Source of the DNA: Streptomyces sp. NBC_00691
Lineage (GTDB): Bacteria > Actinomycetota > Actinomycetes > Streptomycetales > Streptomycetaceae
Assembly (NCBI RefSeq): GCF_036226665.1
Contig: NZ_CP109007.1
Location: 806,001-870,000 of the forward strand
DNA length: 64,000 nt
Direction of reading: 5' to 3'
Part shown: piece after piece, positions 50,237 to 58,785 of the stretch
How the letters are laid out: every line of letters begins with the position of its first letter
Numbering within the stretch: position 1 is the stretch's first letter
Made by a program: the position numbers and the translations under genes
The notes under the pieces: generated by a model
The model's input: only the letters and a program-made list of their open reading frames with translations
Databases searched by the model: none
Told to the model about the DNA's origin: nothing

Positions 50237-51139
50237 ATGCGAGACCGTTACGCGACACTCAGACATCTGGAGACCCTCGACCCCAAGGCGGACCACCAGG
50301 AGATCCACCGCATATCCTCCGACAGCGAGTTCCCCTGGGACTACGGCCGCGGGCTCGAGGTCGCGATCTGGCGCACCTGCTGCGTGCCCGCCATCTCCGA
50401 CGTCCTGGACGGCAGCGGCGAGTTCGCCCTGCGGGCCCAGAAGCGGTACGACGACACCCGCATCCTGCTCGGCGAGCTGGTCCGCGGGGGCTACGACTCC
50501 CCGCGGGGGCACCAGGCGATCCGGCAGATCAACCAGGCGCACCGCAGGTTCGACATCGCCAACGAGGACATGCTGTACGTCCTGTCGACCTTCATCTTCG
50601 AGCCGGTGCGCTGGATCGACCGCTGGGCCTGGCGGCGCACCTCCGAGACGGAGCGGCTGGCCGCCTTCTACTTCTTCACCGGGGTCGGCAAGCGGATGAA
50701 CATCCGCGAACTCCCCACCGACTACGACTCGTTCGAGCAGTTCAACCGCGAGTACGAGCGGGCCCGCTTCCAGCGGGCCGCGAGCAACCACCGCGTCGGC
50801 ACCAACATCCTGAGCCTGTACGCCTCCTGGTACCGGCGCCCGGTCAGCGACCTGGTCGCGGCCACGCTGCCGTGCCGGCTGGACGCGCCCGCGCTGGACG
50901 CCCTCGGCATGTCCGCCCCGCCCCGCTGGGTGCGGGCGGTCCACCGCGCCGGGCTCCGCGGCCACGCGGGGGCCGAGCGCGTCGCGCCGCGGCTGATGGC
51001 CCGGCTGATGACCCGGCCGACCGCGCGGACGTACCCGGGCTACCCGCACGGTTACGACCTCGCCGACATCGGTCCCCAGCGGACCGTCCCGCCCGTGCGG
51101 CAGCAGCCGACGGCCCGCGTCGACAGCCTCAAGGACTGA
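50237..51139 (+). CDS. MpaB-family (DUF2236, rubber-oxygenase-like) haem oxygenase
   Basis: About 300 residues. The family includes the latex-clearing protein Lcp and fungal MpaB, which cleave C=C bonds of isoprenoid chains. The motif RxxxT (R70, T74 in RYDDT) and a His 28 residues later (H102 in NQAHRRF) line up with the R164/T168 and haem-ligand H198 region of Lcp by my spacing comparison. It lies after a terpene synthase and before the Dap genes (5-bp gap), so oxidative cleavage of the terpene, or of its precursor, is the leading idea. The aldehyde dehydrogenase at the head of the operon could take the aldehyde on to an acid. The ATG at 50237 follows a GGGG site; a GTG at 50222 is possible. 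Confidence 0.83.
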   Translation: MRDRYATLRHLETLDPKADHQEIHRISSDSEFPWDYGRGLEVAIWRTCCVPAISDVLDGSGEFALRAQKRYDDTRILLGELVRGGYDSPRGHQAIRQINQAHRRFDIANEDMLYVLSTFIFEPVRWIDRWAWRRTSETERLAAFYFFTGVGKRMNIRELPTDYDSFEQFNREYERARFQRAASNHRVGTNILSLYASWYRRPVSDLVAATLPCRLDAPALDALGMSAPPRWVRAVHRAGLRGHAGAERVAPRLMARLMTRPTARTYPGYPHGYDLADIGPQRTVPPVRQQPTARVDSLKD

Positions 51140-51144
51140 GCACC

Positions 51145-52221
51145 ATGACCCAAACCACAGTTCCCGCCGCGCCCTTGGCGGCCATCGGCGACACGCCCCT
51201 GCGGCCGGTCGTCGTTCCGGTCGGCGACCGGACCGTGCGGATCTGGCTGAAGCTGGAGGCCGAGAACCCCTTCGGGTCGATCAAGGCCCGCACGGCGGAG
51301 GCCCTGCTGAACGCCCTGGAATCGAGCGGCGCCCTGCGTCCGGGGATGCGGGTGGTCGAGTCGACCTCCGGCAACCTGGGCGTGGCGCTCGCCGGCCTCT
51401 GCGCGCAGCGCGGCTACCGGTGCACCCTGGTCGTGGAGCCGAGCACGCCGCCGGCCAGCGTCGCGCGGATGCGCGCGTACGGCGCCGACGTCGTGACCGT
51501 GCGCGAGGTGCCGGGCGGCCGGACCCTCGGGGCGCGGCTCGAAGCCGTCCGCGAGATCGTCTCGGCCGGCTCCGACGCCGTGTGGACCGACCAGTACGCG
51601 AGCCCCGCCAACCCCGGGGTGCACGAGTGGCAGACCGCCGCGGAGCTGATGAAGGCCGCGCCGGAGGGCCGGTTCGACGCGGTCGCCGTGGCCGTGTCGA
51701 CCGGCGGCACGCTGGCGGGCATCGCGCAGTTCCTCCGCGACCACGCCCCGGACACCCAGGTCGTCGCGGTCGACGCGGTGGGCTCCTCGGCGCTCGGCGG
51801 CACCCCCGCCGACCGGCCGTTCAAGCTCATGGGCTTCGGCTCCGGACAGGTGTCGGGCTTCGTGGAGCCGCACCACGTCGACCACGTGGTGCGGCTGACG
51901 GACCAGGCGGCCGCCGCGGCCTGTGTGCTGATCGCCCGGCGGACCGGGATCTCCCTCGGCGGCAGCGGCGGCGCCGCGGTGCTCGCCGCCGTCTCCCGGG
52001 CGCTCGGCGACCCGTCGCTGCGGGAGATCGCCTGCGTCTGTCCGGACAGCGGGGAGAAGTACCCGCAGTTGCGCGACGCCCCCGCCGACGGCGGTCCGGG
52101 GTGCGCGGGCGAGATCCGCGCGGCGCTGGACCTGCTGGACCGGGTGCGGGCGGGGGAACCCGCCGCACCCGCACCGACGCACCCGCGGAGACTGCCGAAC
52201 CCCCGGAAGGGAATGCACTGA
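51145..52221 (+). CDS. SbnA-like PLP enzyme, first step of L-2,3-diaminopropionate synthesis
   Basis: 358 residues, cysteine-synthase fold. The PLP lysine is K47 in FGSIKAR, followed by TSGNLGVALA and the phosphate loop STGGTLAG. In the SbnA pathway O-phosphoserine and glutamate are joined to N-(1-amino-1-carboxy-2-ethyl)-glutamate, which SbnB then splits oxidatively to Dap and 2-oxoglutarate. The pairing with an SbnB homologue (1-bp overlap) is the main reason to call it SbnA-like rather than cysteine synthase. Dap is the predicted substrate of NRPS1 module 2. It starts 5 bp after the MpaB gene. Confidence 0.88.
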   Translation: MTQTTVPAAPLAAIGDTPLRPVVVPVGDRTVRIWLKLEAENPFGSIKARTAEALLNALESSGALRPGMRVVESTSGNLGVALAGLCAQRGYRCTLVVEPSTPPASVARMRAYGADVVTVREVPGGRTLGARLEAVREIVSAGSDAVWTDQYASPANPGVHEWQTAAELMKAAPEGRFDAVAVAVSTGGTLAGIAQFLRDHAPDTQVVAVDAVGSSALGGTPADRPFKLMGFGSGQVSGFVEPHHVDHVVRLTDQAAAAACVLIARRTGISLGGSGGAAVLAAVSRALGDPSLREIACVCPDSGEKYPQLRDAPADGGPGCAGEIRAALDLLDRVRAGEPAAPAPTHPRRLPNPRKGMH

Positions 52222-53249
52222 TGACACCGCACGACGACACGCTCACCTATCTGGACAGCGCCGACGTGGCCCGACTCTGCGACGGGCTGCCCGTCGCCGA
52301 CCTGGCGCGCGACACTCTCCTCGCCTACCGGCGCAAGGAGGCGGGGCTCACCCCGGAGGCCGCGCTGCGCTGGACCACCCCGTCCGGGGCGTCGGCGCGC
52401 AGCCTCGTCCTGCCCGGCTGGGCGGACGGCGCCTACGGCTGCAAGATCATCAACGCCTCACTGGGCAACCACCTCCTCGGCCGGCCGCGCGCCGCCGGGC
52501 TGGTCGTCCTCGACGACCCGGAGACGGCGCGACCGGTCTGCATCATGGAGGGCGGCCGGATCAGCGCGCTGCGCACCGCCGGTGTCTCGATCGCGGCGCT
52601 GCGCGCCGTGCGCGACCTGGCGGCCGTCCGGCGGGTGGCCTTCCTCGGCTGCGGCCGGCAGGCGGAGGTCCACCGTGAACTCCTGGCGAGCGCCTGCCCC
52701 GCCGTCGAGGAACTGATCGTCCACGACCGGGACGCGGACCGGGCCGAGGAGCTCGCCGCCCGCTGGCGCGCCGCGCACCCGGCGGTCGCCGTCACGGTGA
52801 CCCCGGACGCCCGCTCCGCCGTCGAGCGCGCCCAGGTGACGGTCGCGGTGACGACGACCACCGAGCCGTACGTGGAGCTGGAGTGGGTGCCGGCGGGCGG
52901 CACCTTCGTCAACGTGTCCCTCGACGACGCGGCCGAGAGCCTGTTGCTGGGCTGCGACCACCTGTTCGTCGACGACTGGGACCTGGTCGTCGACGACGAC
53001 CACCGGCTGCTCGGCAGGCTGGCCCGGGCCGGCCGCGTCTCCGGCCCGGGGACGGCCGCCCCCGCGGCCGGCCGGTCGGTGGACGCCTCCCTGCCGGAGC
53101 TGTTCGCCGGCGACTACCCGCGTACGGTCGCCGAGGACGAACGGGTGGTGATCAACCCCTTCGGCATGGGCGTCCAGGACATCGCGCTGGCCGCCGCCGT
53201 GTACGCGCGCGCCGTCGAGCAGGGCGTCGGCCTCTCCCTGCCGCACTGA
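52221..53249 (+). CDS. SbnB-like dehydrogenase (ornithine cyclodeaminase family), Dap synthesis
   Basis: 342 residues, ornithine-cyclodeaminase/mu-crystallin fold. It shows the family's KIINAS and EGGRISALRTAGVS segments, a dinucleotide loop FLGCGRQAEVH near 145, and a C-terminal PFGMGVQD. In the SbnA/SbnB route it oxidises the Glu-Dap adduct with NAD and frees L-2,3-diaminopropionate. The start codon overlaps the SbnA stop (TGATG). It ends the plus operon, and a hairpin follows. Confidence 0.88.
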   Translation: MTPHDDTLTYLDSADVARLCDGLPVADLARDTLLAYRRKEAGLTPEAALRWTTPSGASARSLVLPGWADGAYGCKIINASLGNHLLGRPRAAGLVVLDDPETARPVCIMEGGRISALRTAGVSIAALRAVRDLAAVRRVAFLGCGRQAEVHRELLASACPAVEELIVHDRDADRAEELAARWRAAHPAVAVTVTPDARSAVERAQVTVAVTTTTEPYVELEWVPAGGTFVNVSLDDAAESLLLGCDHLFVDDWDLVVDDDHRLLGRLARAGRVSGPGTAAPAAGRSVDASLPELFAGDYPRTVAEDERVVINPFGMGVQDIALAAAVYARAVEQGVGLSLPH

Positions 53250-53257
53250 ACCGGGGG

Positions 53258-53280
53258 CGTACGGCGTCCACCGCCGTACG
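53258..53280. terminator. Hairpin between convergent genes
   Basis: A perfect 9-bp stem (53258-53266 with 53272-53280) with a 5-base loop lies between genes ending at 53249 (plus) and 53340 (minus). It is a likely terminator for one or both. Confidence 0.65.
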
Positions 53281-53339
53281 GCCCTCCGCCGCTCGCGGTC
53301 CCCCACCGCGCCCGGCACCCCCACGACCGTGGCCCTGGA

Positions 53340-54494
53340 TCAGTACGACTTCGGCAGCCCCAGGGTGTAGTGCGAGACGAAGTTGAGGATCATCTCCCGG
53401 CTCACCGGGGCGATCCGCGCCACCCGGGAGAGAGTCAGCAGGGAGGCGAGCCCGTACTCGGTCGTCAGACCGTTGCCGCCCAGGGTGTGGATCGCCTGGT
53501 CGACGGAGTGGGCGCACACCTCGGCGGCGGCGTACTTGGCCATGTTGGCGGCCTCGCCGGCGGCCATGTCGTCGCCCGCGTCGTAGAGTTCGGCGGCCCT
53601 GCGGGTCATCAGCCGGGCGAGTTCGAGCTCGATGTGGAGCCGGGCGAGCGGGTGGGCGACGGCCTGGTGGGCGCCGATCGGGGCGGACCACACCTGCCGG
53701 GTGCGGGCGTAGTCCACGGCCTTGTCCAGGGCGTACCGGCCGAGGCCGGCGGCGAACGCGGCGATCATGATGCGTTCGGGGTTCAGTCCGGCGAAGAGCT
53801 GCTGCAGCCCCGCGTCCTCCTCGCCGACCAGCGCGTCCGCGGGCAGCCGCACGTCGTCCAGGACGAGTTCGAACTGCTTCTCCGGGGCGCCGAGTTCCAT
53901 CGGGATCTCGTGGTGCGCGAAGCCGCGAGCCTCGCGCGGCACCACGAACAGGCAGGGCTTGAGGCGGCCGGTCCGGGCGTCCTCGGTCCGGCCCACGACC
54001 AGGGTGGCGTCGGCCTCGTCGACCCCGGAGACGAAGATCTTGCGGCCGGTGAGCAGCCAGTCCGTGCCGTCGCGGCGGGCGGTGGTGGTCAGCCGGTGGG
54101 AGTTGGACCCGGCGTCCGGCTCCGTGATGCCGAAGGCCATCCGGGAGGAGCCGTCGGCCAGCCCGGGCAGCAGGCGGCGCTTCTGTTCCGGAGTGCCGAA
54201 GCGGCTGATGACCGTGCCGCAGATGGCGGGCGACACCACCAGCATGAGCAGCGGGTTGCCGGCCGCACCGAACTCCTCCATGACGAGGGAGAGTTCGGTG
54301 ATGCCGCAGCCCCCACCGCCGTACTCCTCCGGGAGGTTGACCCCGAGGTAGCCGAGCCGTCCCGCCTCCGTCCAGAGTTCGCCCGGGGTGCGCGGGTCGG
54401 GACCGCCGTCGCCCCGGCCGCGCGCGAACGCGGCGACGGCCTCCCGCAGCGCCCGGTGCTCGGCGCTCTCCGCGAACGTGCCGTGCCCGCTCAT
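53340..54494 (-). CDS. Acyl-CoA dehydrogenase family flavoprotein
   Basis: 384 residues. It has FGITEPDAGSNS, the FAD-site region KIFVSGVDEADATLVV, and the C-terminal GGNGLTTEYG. At the place where many family members carry the catalytic Glu (YEGT) it reads IAPVSRE, so the base must lie elsewhere or the chemistry differs. Its start overlaps the CoA-transferase stop (ATGA), so the two act together, probably desaturating an acyl-CoA. It is clearly distinct from the PltE-like enzyme at 43567. A role in the acyl tail, as acyl-CoA dehydrogenases have in friulimicin/laspartomycin-type lipopeptides, is possible. Confidence 0.86.
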   Translation of the reverse strand: MSGHGTFAESAEHRALREAVAAFARGRGDGGPDPRTPGELWTEAGRLGYLGVNLPEEYGGGGCGITELSLVMEEFGAAGNPLLMLVVSPAICGTVISRFGTPEQKRRLLPGLADGSSRMAFGITEPDAGSNSHRLTTTARRDGTDWLLTGRKIFVSGVDEADATLVVGRTEDARTGRLKPCLFVVPREARGFAHHEIPMELGAPEKQFELVLDDVRLPADALVGEEDAGLQQLFAGLNPERIMIAAFAAGLGRYALDKAVDYARTRQVWSAPIGAHQAVAHPLARLHIELELARLMTRRAAELYDAGDDMAAGEAANMAKYAAAEVCAHSVDQAIHTLGGNGLTTEYGLASLLTLSRVARIAPVSREMILNFVSHYTLGLPKSY

Positions 54495-55630
54495 CGGACC
54501 AGCTCCGCGAGGATCTCGGCGGTGTGCTCGCCGTGCCCGGGGGCGGCGCCGCGCAGCGAGTCCAGTCCCGCGCCGAACAGGACGGGGAAGCGGACCTGTC
54601 GGCGCGGCTCCTCGGTCGCCGATCCCGGCAGGGTCCCGACGAGGTCGCGGGAGGCGACGTGCGCGTCGGCGAGGAACGCGTCGGCGGTCTCGTACACCGG
54701 CGCCCAGGGCAGGTCCAGGGCGGCGAGCGCGGCGCACCACCAGGCCAGGTCGCGGCGGGCGAAGACACCGGTGAGGAGCTCCCGGATCCGTCCCCGGGCG
54801 CGGGTGCGCGCCGTGCGGCGGTCGTACGCGTCGTCGTCGAGCTCGGGGAACTCGCCGGCGAAGGCCTTGCGGAAGGTCAGCCAGAACTTGTCCTCGAAGG
54901 TCGCGAGGGCGATCCGGCCGCCGTCCGCGGCGGTGAACACGTCGTTGTCGCCGGTGACCAGAGGGCTCTCGGCCGGGTCGGACAGCGTGCGCAGGGGCAG
55001 CGCGAGCGGACCGGCCCAGGCGGCGGCCGCCTCGTGCAGGGACACGTCGAGGTGCTGGCCACGGCCGGTGGCGCGGGCGGAGGCGACCGCGACCGCGGTG
55101 GAGAGGGCCGCGTACATCGCTCCGGCGAGGTCGGCGATCCTGAGGCCCACCCGGTCGACGCGCTCGCCGGGGCGGTGGGGCACGGCGAAGAAGCCGGACA
55201 GGGCGAGGAAGTTGAGGTCGTGGCCGGGCCGGGCGGCGTAGGGTCCGTCCTGTCCGAAGCCGGTGATGGAGCAGAGCACCACCCGCGGGTTGGCCTCGCG
55301 GAGCCGCTCGTAGCCCAGGCCCATGGCGTCGAGGACGCCGGGACGGTGGCTCTCCACGACGGCGTCGCTGCGCTCCACCAGCCTCAGCAGGGTCTCCCGT
55401 TCGGACGGCTCGCGCAGATCCAGGACGAGGGAGCGCTTGTTGCGGTTGAGCGCGGCGAACGTCTCCGGATCGACCAGCCGGCCGTAGTCGCCGCCGTCCG
55501 GGCTCTCCACCTTGACCACGTCGGCGCCGAGGTCGGCCATCAGCACCGTGGCGAATCCCCCGGGCAGCAGCCGTGAGAGATCGAGAACCCGTATGCCGTC
55601 CAGGGCCGGCCAGCCCGCCGTCACGTCCAC
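54491..55630 (-). CDS. CaiB/BaiF-family (class III) CoA transferase
   Basis: 379 residues. N-terminal VLDLSRLLPGGFATVLMADLGAD and NRNKRSLVLDL are typical, and the catalytic Asp is in PGHDLNFLALSG. Class III enzymes move CoA between carboxylic acids. It is coupled to the acyl-CoA dehydrogenase downstream and divergent from an acyl-CoA ligase, which together form an acyl-activation group. The GTG at 55630 follows GGAAGGAG at 6 bases and was preferred over a longer open frame upstream. Confidence 0.88.
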   Translation of the reverse strand: MDVTAGWPALDGIRVLDLSRLLPGGFATVLMADLGADVVKVESPDGGDYGRLVDPETFAALNRNKRSLVLDLREPSERETLLRLVERSDAVVESHRPGVLDAMGLGYERLREANPRVVLCSITGFGQDGPYAARPGHDLNFLALSGFFAVPHRPGERVDRVGLRIADLAGAMYAALSTAVAVASARATGRGQHLDVSLHEAAAAWAGPLALPLRTLSDPAESPLVTGDNDVFTAADGGRIALATFEDKFWLTFRKAFAGEFPELDDDAYDRRTARTRARGRIRELLTGVFARRDLAWWCAALAALDLPWAPVYETADAFLADAHVASRDLVGTLPGSATEEPRRQVRFPVLFGAGLDSLRGAAPGHGEHTAEILAELVR

Positions 55631-55866
55631 CTGCGACTCCTTCCGCTCCCGCGGCCTCCGGTCGAGGGCGGGCACAAGCGGGCGCACGTTACCCGCCACC
55701 GGACGGCGGGCCCTGGACGGAATCTGCACGGCTCCTGCCTCCCCCGTGCGGTTCCCTCGCCGGAGGGAGCCCCTTCCAGCCGCCGGGGGATCCGGCACCG
55801 GGGGCCCGAGGAGTGGGATGGGACCAGCGCCGGACGGACCGGCAGCCCACGCCGAGGAGAGTCACC
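55631..55866. promoter_or_regulatory. Divergent promoter region, CoA transferase / acyl-CoA ligase
   Basis: 236 bases between divergent starts. It contains a 9-bp hairpin with one G-T pair (55750-55758 with 55763-55771). Otherwise I saw no recognisable promoter or operator elements. Confidence 0.4.
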
Positions 55867-57555
55867 ATGCAGCTCAGCACCGCACCGGCCGCCCCGCGCA
55901 CCGACATGCCTCTCGACGCGGTTCCGCACCTCGCCGCCCCGCTCGCCGAGTCGCTCCGCCCCGCGGACACCGCGGCGCCGCTCTCGGAGCACACCGTCGG
56001 CTCCCTGCTGCGCGAGGTCGCCGCCGACCGCCCGGACGCCCCGGCCCTGGAGTCGGTCCCCGACGACGGCGCCGCACCGCGCACCTGGACGTACGCCGAG
56101 CTGCTCGCCGAGGCCGAGAGCGTGGCGGGCGGGCTGCGGGAGCGCGTCGGACTCGGCGCGCGGGTCGCCCTGTGGGCGCCGAACGTCCCGGGGTGGCCGA
56201 TCGTGGCGTACGCGGCGGCGCTGGCCGGGGTGACCCTGGTGGCGCTCAACCCGGCGCTGCGGGCCGGCGAGCTCGCCCACGCCCTGCGCACCTCCGAGGC
56301 CGAGATGCTGATCCACGCCGACGCCGTCCGGGGCTACGACATGGCCGGGACGGTGGCCACGGTGGCCCCGGACATGCCCGGTCTGCGGCACGTCGTGCCG
56401 CTCGCCGCGTGGGAGTCGCTGCGGGGTGCCGCGCCGCTTCCCTCGCAGGAGGAGGTCGCCGCCGTCCCGGCGCAGATCCAGTTCACCTCGGGCACCACCG
56501 GCCTCCCGAAGGCGGTGCTGCTCTCCCACCGGTCCGTGGTCAACGTGGCCCGGCTGACCTTCGAGGGTCTCGGCGTCCACGACGGCGCGACCGTGGTCTC
56601 CCCGCTGCCGATGTTCCACACCGCGGGCTGTGTCATCTCCTGCCTGGGGCCGCTGTGGAGCGGCGGCGTCTTCACGCTCCTGGAGCGCTTCGACCCCAAG
56701 GTCCTCTTCGAGGTGCTGCGCCGCTCCCCCGGCGCGGTGCTCACCAGCGTTCCGACGGTGCTGACCGCCCTGAACGACGTGGCCCGCGCCGCCGACGGCG
56801 CGCCGGCCCGGCTCTCCTCCGTCCTCACGGGCGCGGCGCCGGTCCGCCCGCAGCTCATCACCGAGACCGAGGAGCTGTTCTCGACCACGGTGTTCAACCT
56901 GTACGGGCAGACCGAGCTGGCGTCCGTGGTCACGCTGACCCGGCCGGACGACACCGCCGAGGACAAGACCAGCACCGTCGGCCGCCCCCTGCCGCACGTC
57001 GCGTGCAAGATCGTGGACCCGGACACCGGCCGGGTGCAGCCGCTCGGCGTCCCCGGCGAGATCTGCGCCCGCGGCTACCAGCAGCTCCTCGCGTACTACG
57101 GCGACGCGGAGGCCACCGCCCGGAAGGTGGACGCGGACGGCTGGCTGCACACCGGCGACATCGGGTCGATGGACGCGACCGGCGCGGTCCGGATCGAGGG
57201 CCGGCTGAGCGACCTGATCATCCGGGGCGGCGAAAACATCGCGCCCGGCCCCGTCGAGTCCTTCCTCAGCACACTGCCGGGCGTCCGCGACGCCCTGGTG
57301 GTGGGGGTGCCGGACGACCGGTGGGGCGAGATCGTCGCCGCGGTGCTGCTCCCCACCGCCGACCGCCCGGAGGGCCCGGACGTCGAGGAGTGCGTCGCCC
57401 ACTGCCGCGAGCAGCTCTCCCCGCACAGGATTCCGGTCCGGTGGTACCTCGCGGACGGGCTGCCGCTGACCGCCTCCGGCAAGATCCAGAAGTTCCGGGT
57501 CCAGGAGCTGATCGCCGAGGGCTCCCTCCCCCGCCTCGACGCGCCTCGCGCCTGA
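55867..57555 (+). CDS. Acyl-CoA ligase (AMP-forming), ANL superfamily
   Basis: 562 residues. Motifs are FTSGTTGLPKAVLLSH, NLYGQTE, LHTGDIG, RLSDLIIRGGENI and the C-terminal Lys in SGKIQKF. The QTE and GGEN features mark acyl-CoA synthetases rather than NRPS A domains. It would activate a carboxylic acid to its CoA ester, or load it on the free carrier protein. The acid could be a fatty acid or the terpenoid acid proposed for the plus operon. The ATG at 55867 follows GAGGAG. A first in-frame stretch of about 60 residues before the core is longer than usual. Confidence 0.88.
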   Translation: MQLSTAPAAPRTDMPLDAVPHLAAPLAESLRPADTAAPLSEHTVGSLLREVAADRPDAPALESVPDDGAAPRTWTYAELLAEAESVAGGLRERVGLGARVALWAPNVPGWPIVAYAAALAGVTLVALNPALRAGELAHALRTSEAEMLIHADAVRGYDMAGTVATVAPDMPGLRHVVPLAAWESLRGAAPLPSQEEVAAVPAQIQFTSGTTGLPKAVLLSHRSVVNVARLTFEGLGVHDGATVVSPLPMFHTAGCVISCLGPLWSGGVFTLLERFDPKVLFEVLRRSPGAVLTSVPTVLTALNDVARAADGAPARLSSVLTGAAPVRPQLITETEELFSTTVFNLYGQTELASVVTLTRPDDTAEDKTSTVGRPLPHVACKIVDPDTGRVQPLGVPGEICARGYQQLLAYYGDAEATARKVDADGWLHTGDIGSMDATGAVRIEGRLSDLIIRGGENIAPGPVESFLSTLPGVRDALVVGVPDDRWGEIVAAVLLPTADRPEGPDVEECVAHCREQLSPHRIPVRWYLADGLPLTASGKIQKFRVQELIAEGSLPRLDAPRA

Positions 57556-57620
57556 ACCGCCCCGCGGACCACGTCTCCCGACCTCCCGTCATCCCGCCGA
57601 CGCACCCCGGAGCCCACGCC

Positions 57621-58664
57621 ATGAAGATCTCCATGCAGCTGAAGTACGACACCGACATCGTCGCCGCGGCCGGTGAGGTCGCCGAACTGGAGCGGGCCGG
57701 CTTGGACCTGGTCTGGGTGCCGGAGGCGTACGGCTACGACGCGCCCAGCTTCATGGGCTTCCTCGCCGCCCGTACGGAGCGGATCGAGATCGGTTCCGGC
57801 ATCCTCTCCGTCTTCAGCCGGACGCCCGCCCTGCTGGCGATGACCGCGGCCGGGGTCGACGCCCTGTCCGGCGGACGCTGCCACCTCGGCCTCGGCTCCT
57901 CGGGCCCGCAGGTCGTCGAGGGCCTGCACGGGGTGCCGTACGCCGCCCCGGTGGCCCGGACCCGCGAGACCATCGAGGTCATGCGCGCCTTCTGGCGACG
58001 GGACGAGCCGGTGCGTCACGAGGGGCGCACGGTCACGCTGCCGCTGCCCGAGGGGCAGGGCACCGGCCTCGGCAAGCCGATGCGGCTGCTGACGGCCCCG
58101 GTCCGCCCGACCGTCCCGGTGTGGGTGGCGGCGCTGGGCCCGAAGAACGTCCGGATGGTCGCGGAGACCGCCGACGGCTGGCTGCCGCTCTTCTTCGTCC
58201 CGGAGTGGTGCGACCGGGTGTGGGGCCCGGCCCTCAAGGAGGGCGCCGCGGCCCGCGGGCCCGAGCTGGGACCGCTCCAGATCTCCGCGGGCGGTCTGCT
58301 CGCGATCGGCCCGGACGCCGAGCGGGCCCGGGAGCTGGCCCGCGGACAGCTCGCGCTGTTCGTCGGGGGCATGGGCGCGCCCGGCCACAACTACTACTAC
58401 GACCTGGTCAGCCGGTACGGCTACGCCCGTGAGGCGGAGACGATCCAGCGCCTGTTCCGGGCCGGGGACAGGGCCGGGGCCGCGGCCGCCGTGCCCGCCG
58501 CGCTGCTCGAGGCCACCACGATCTGCGGTACGGAGAGCTACGTGCGGGACCGTCTGGACGCCTACCGCGAGTCCGGGGTCACCCACCTCCAGGTCGTGCC
58601 CGTGCCGCAGGAGGGCGAGTCTGAGGCGACGGTGGTCTCCCGCCTGAAGGACATCACCGGCTGA
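57621..58664 (+). CDS. Luciferase-like (LLM class) oxidoreductase, probably F420-dependent
   Basis: 347 residues, bacterial-luciferase TIM-barrel family: LDLVWVPEAYGYDAPSFMGFLA, IEIGSGILSVFSRTP, GLGSSGPQVVEG and the C-terminal DRLDAYRESGVTHLQV. Actinobacterial members with this pattern usually use F420, though FMN is possible. It follows the acyl-CoA ligase by 65 bp in the same direction and may reduce or oxidise the same acyl-CoA or the peptide product. No specific substrate can be read from the sequence. Confidence 0.82.
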   Translation: MKISMQLKYDTDIVAAAGEVAELERAGLDLVWVPEAYGYDAPSFMGFLAARTERIEIGSGILSVFSRTPALLAMTAAGVDALSGGRCHLGLGSSGPQVVEGLHGVPYAAPVARTRETIEVMRAFWRRDEPVRHEGRTVTLPLPEGQGTGLGKPMRLLTAPVRPTVPVWVAALGPKNVRMVAETADGWLPLFFVPEWCDRVWGPALKEGAAARGPELGPLQISAGGLLAIGPDAERARELARGQLALFVGGMGAPGHNYYYDLVSRYGYAREAETIQRLFRAGDRAGAAAAVPAALLEATTICGTESYVRDRLDAYRESGVTHLQVVPVPQEGESEATVVSRLKDITG

Positions 58665-58743
58665 CGGGGCGCCGCCGGCCACGGAGCCCCAAGCCCTGTC
58701 AGGCCCGGAGCCCTCAGCCCTCTCAGTCCTCTCAGCCCTGTCC

Positions 58744-58772
58744 GCCCAGCCGGCCCAGCCGGCCCAGCCGGC
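58744..58772. repeat. Short 9-bp tandem repeat
   Basis: Three copies of GCCCAGCCG plus two bases, in the 121-bp gap between convergent genes ending at 58664 and 58786. It is part of a wider run of CCCTCTCAG-like sequence. No function is evident; slipped-strand expansion is the likely origin. Confidence 0.7.
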
Positions 58773-58785
58773 ACTGTCACCTCCG

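Noticed and set aside
51145..52221. Housekeeping cysteine synthase
   Set aside because: The 1-bp overlap with an ornithine-cyclodeaminase-family gene and the diamino-acid A domain point to the SbnA/SbnB pair instead.
58744..58772. Possible CRISPR or regulatory repeat
   Set aside because: Three 9-bp head-to-tail units without spacers; too short and simple.
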